A stretch of DNA of 35,402 bases from an uncultured Lachnospiraceae bacterium (lineage in GTDB: Bacteria > Bacillota > Clostridia > Lachnospirales > Lachnospiraceae): positions 1 to 35,402 of the forward strand of contig CARQVR010000030.1 in the NCBI GenBank assembly GCA_949051815.1. Direction: 5' to 3'. Shown here in pieces: positions 34,951-35,402 of the stretch. Position 1 is the first letter of the stretch, and every line of letters starts with the position of its first letter. Below the pieces are notes generated by a model, which saw nothing but the letters and a program-made list of their open reading frames with translations, was not told the origin of the DNA and did not search any database. Position numbers and translations under genes: made by a program.

Positions 34951-34979
34951 ATTTTATGCGTAAATTCGTGCGAGAACAA
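34951..34979 (-). promoter_or_regulatory. Candidate promoter of the giant surface-protein gene
   Basis: On the minus strand, TTGTTC (34979-34974), a 17-base spacer and TAAAAT (34956-34951). The -35 is a poor match. It would give a leader of about 75 bases before the GTG at 34868. Confidence 0.4.
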
Positions 34980-35004
34980 TTGTAATTTAATCAAAACCAC
35001 CCGA

Positions 35005-35115
35005 TTTGTCGCTAATTTGTTATTAATTAAATTTTTATTAAATCGTAAAACCCGCATGAACAGGGCGATGGGAACGGTTCCGGCCAAGAGAAATCTGTCA
35101 CTAATCTGTTGCTAA
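35005..35115. promoter_or_regulatory. Two tandem pairs of an 11-base repeat, TYTGTYRYTAA
   Basis: TTTGTCGCTAA (35005-35015) is directly followed by TTTGTTATTAA (35016-35026). TCTGTCACTAA (35094-35104) is directly followed by TCTGTTGCTAA (35105-35115). All four fit TYTGTYRYTAA. The 11-base step places copies on nearly the same helical face, as in cooperative operator sites. Confidence 0.55.
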
Positions 35116-35232
35116 TGCGGAAAGTGCGGGTGTTATTGTTTGGTATGACGTTCGTCTCCGTTTCGTCCGAAATGAGCTGCGTAACAAGTGTGATTTTTAT
35201 AAAAAAGAAGATAAAAAAGAAAGCCTTTTAAG

Positions 35233-35261
35233 TTGACAAACCTTCTAAAAAACAGTATACT
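35233..35261 (+). promoter_or_regulatory. Promoter of the SRP RNA gene
   Basis: TTGACA (35233-35238), a 17-base spacer and TATACT (35256-35261). The start is predicted at about A35268. Confidence 0.85.
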
Positions 35262-35267
35262 GAATAA

Positions 35268-35402
35268 ACCGTGCAGCCGGGGCGTTAGCGGTGTCCTGTA
35301 CCCACAATCCGCTCTAGTGGGGGTGATGCTTTATCGAGGGCTGGCGCCTGCGTAGCTGCCCTTTATAAGTGGCGTTGAAGTTTGGGTCTTACGCAATGAG
35401 AA
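35268..35402 (+). ncRNA. ffs: SRP RNA, large Bacillus/Clostridium type (partial, runs off the right edge)
   Basis: This is the 5' part of the signal recognition particle RNA, which targets membrane and secreted proteins with Ffh. It matches what I recall of the Bacillus small cytoplasmic RNA: GGGGCG followed by TTAGCGGTG, CCTGTACCC, CAATCCGCTCTAG and, later, AAGTGGCGTTGAAGTTTGGG and TCTTACGCAA. These form the Alu domain and helix 5. The 3' half, including the Ffh-binding helix 8, lies beyond the window. Confidence 0.92.

Larger units (their letters stand above)
34869..35232. other. Divergent regulatory spacer before the SRP RNA
   Basis: No gene. It holds a weak leftward promoter (34951-34979), four 11-base repeats (35005-35115) and an AT-rich block (35015-35050). 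Its leader on the minus strand contains CGAGGATTTTTTAAG, which looks like a ribosome binding site without a start codon after it. Confidence 0.55.

Noticed and set aside
34005..34985. Plus-strand 326-residue frame
   Set aside because: Antisense shadow of the giant gene with Arg/Ile-rich composition.

Overview
The window looks like a chromosomal segment of a Gram-positive gut Clostridium relative, most likely a Lachnospiraceae member. The evidence is a Bacillus/Clostridium-type large SRP RNA, the dnaX-ybaB-recR cluster close to tadA, AGGAGG-type ribosome binding sites, a DUF5711/CvpA/LysM membrane-protein neighbourhood, and a Firmicutes-type CpsB/Wzz/BY-kinase polysaccharide locus. This assignment is inference; no 16S sequence is visible. 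Almost every protein gene is on the minus strand. Only tRNA-Ser and the SRP RNA are on the plus strand.

Layout. (1) 1-282: no gene. It holds a strong leftward promoter with an A-tract upstream region and a leader with three consecutive hairpins, possibly the start of an rRNA operon that lies off the left edge. (2) 283-9337: housekeeping genes, namely CvpA-like and DUF5711 membrane proteins, a LysM membrane protein, galM, recR, ybaB, dnaX, pfkA and tadA. (3) 9490-9650: promoter, tRNA-Ser(CGA) and a bidirectional terminator. (4) 9672-10502: a Uma2-family nuclease-like gene with its own consensus promoter. (5) 10733-27960: a long, tightly packed surface-polysaccharide locus read leftward. In transcription order it encodes an SH3-domain membrane protein, CpsB-type phosphatase, Wzz-like co-polymerase, tyrosine kinase, initiating sugar-phosphate transferase, a GT2, a TagB/TagF-like transferase, a Wzy-like polymerase, three more GT2s (one frame-broken), a pyruvyl transferase, a Wzx flippase, two FrhB-like proteins, a small ferredoxin and a VanZ-like protein. 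(6) 28203-34868: a 2221-residue repetitive Ig-like surface-type protein that lacks a visible signal peptide and wall anchor. (7) 34869-35402: a regulatory-looking spacer, then the SRP RNA, which runs off the right edge.

How it works together. The polysaccharide locus has a full Wzx/Wzy set: initiation on a lipid carrier, sugar addition, a probable glycerol-phosphate-type and pyruvyl decoration, flipping, polymerisation, and chain-length control by the kinase/phosphatase pair.

The most striking feature is three long poly-G tracts on the coding strand (10, 12 and 10 bases), all inside this locus. One breaks a glycosyltransferase in mid-gene; one more G, or two fewer, would restore a full-length enzyme. 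The other two lie at the 3' ends of the kinase and an FrhB-like gene. There, only one tract-length class carries the reading frame to a stop that overlaps the next gene's start (GTGA and TAATG). Together they look like a multi-switch phase-variation system in which slippage sets both glycosyltransferase content and translational coupling. A second oddity is the Wzz-like gene: its TAG stop is followed by 58 more in-frame, very basic, repetitive codons ending exactly on the kinase start.
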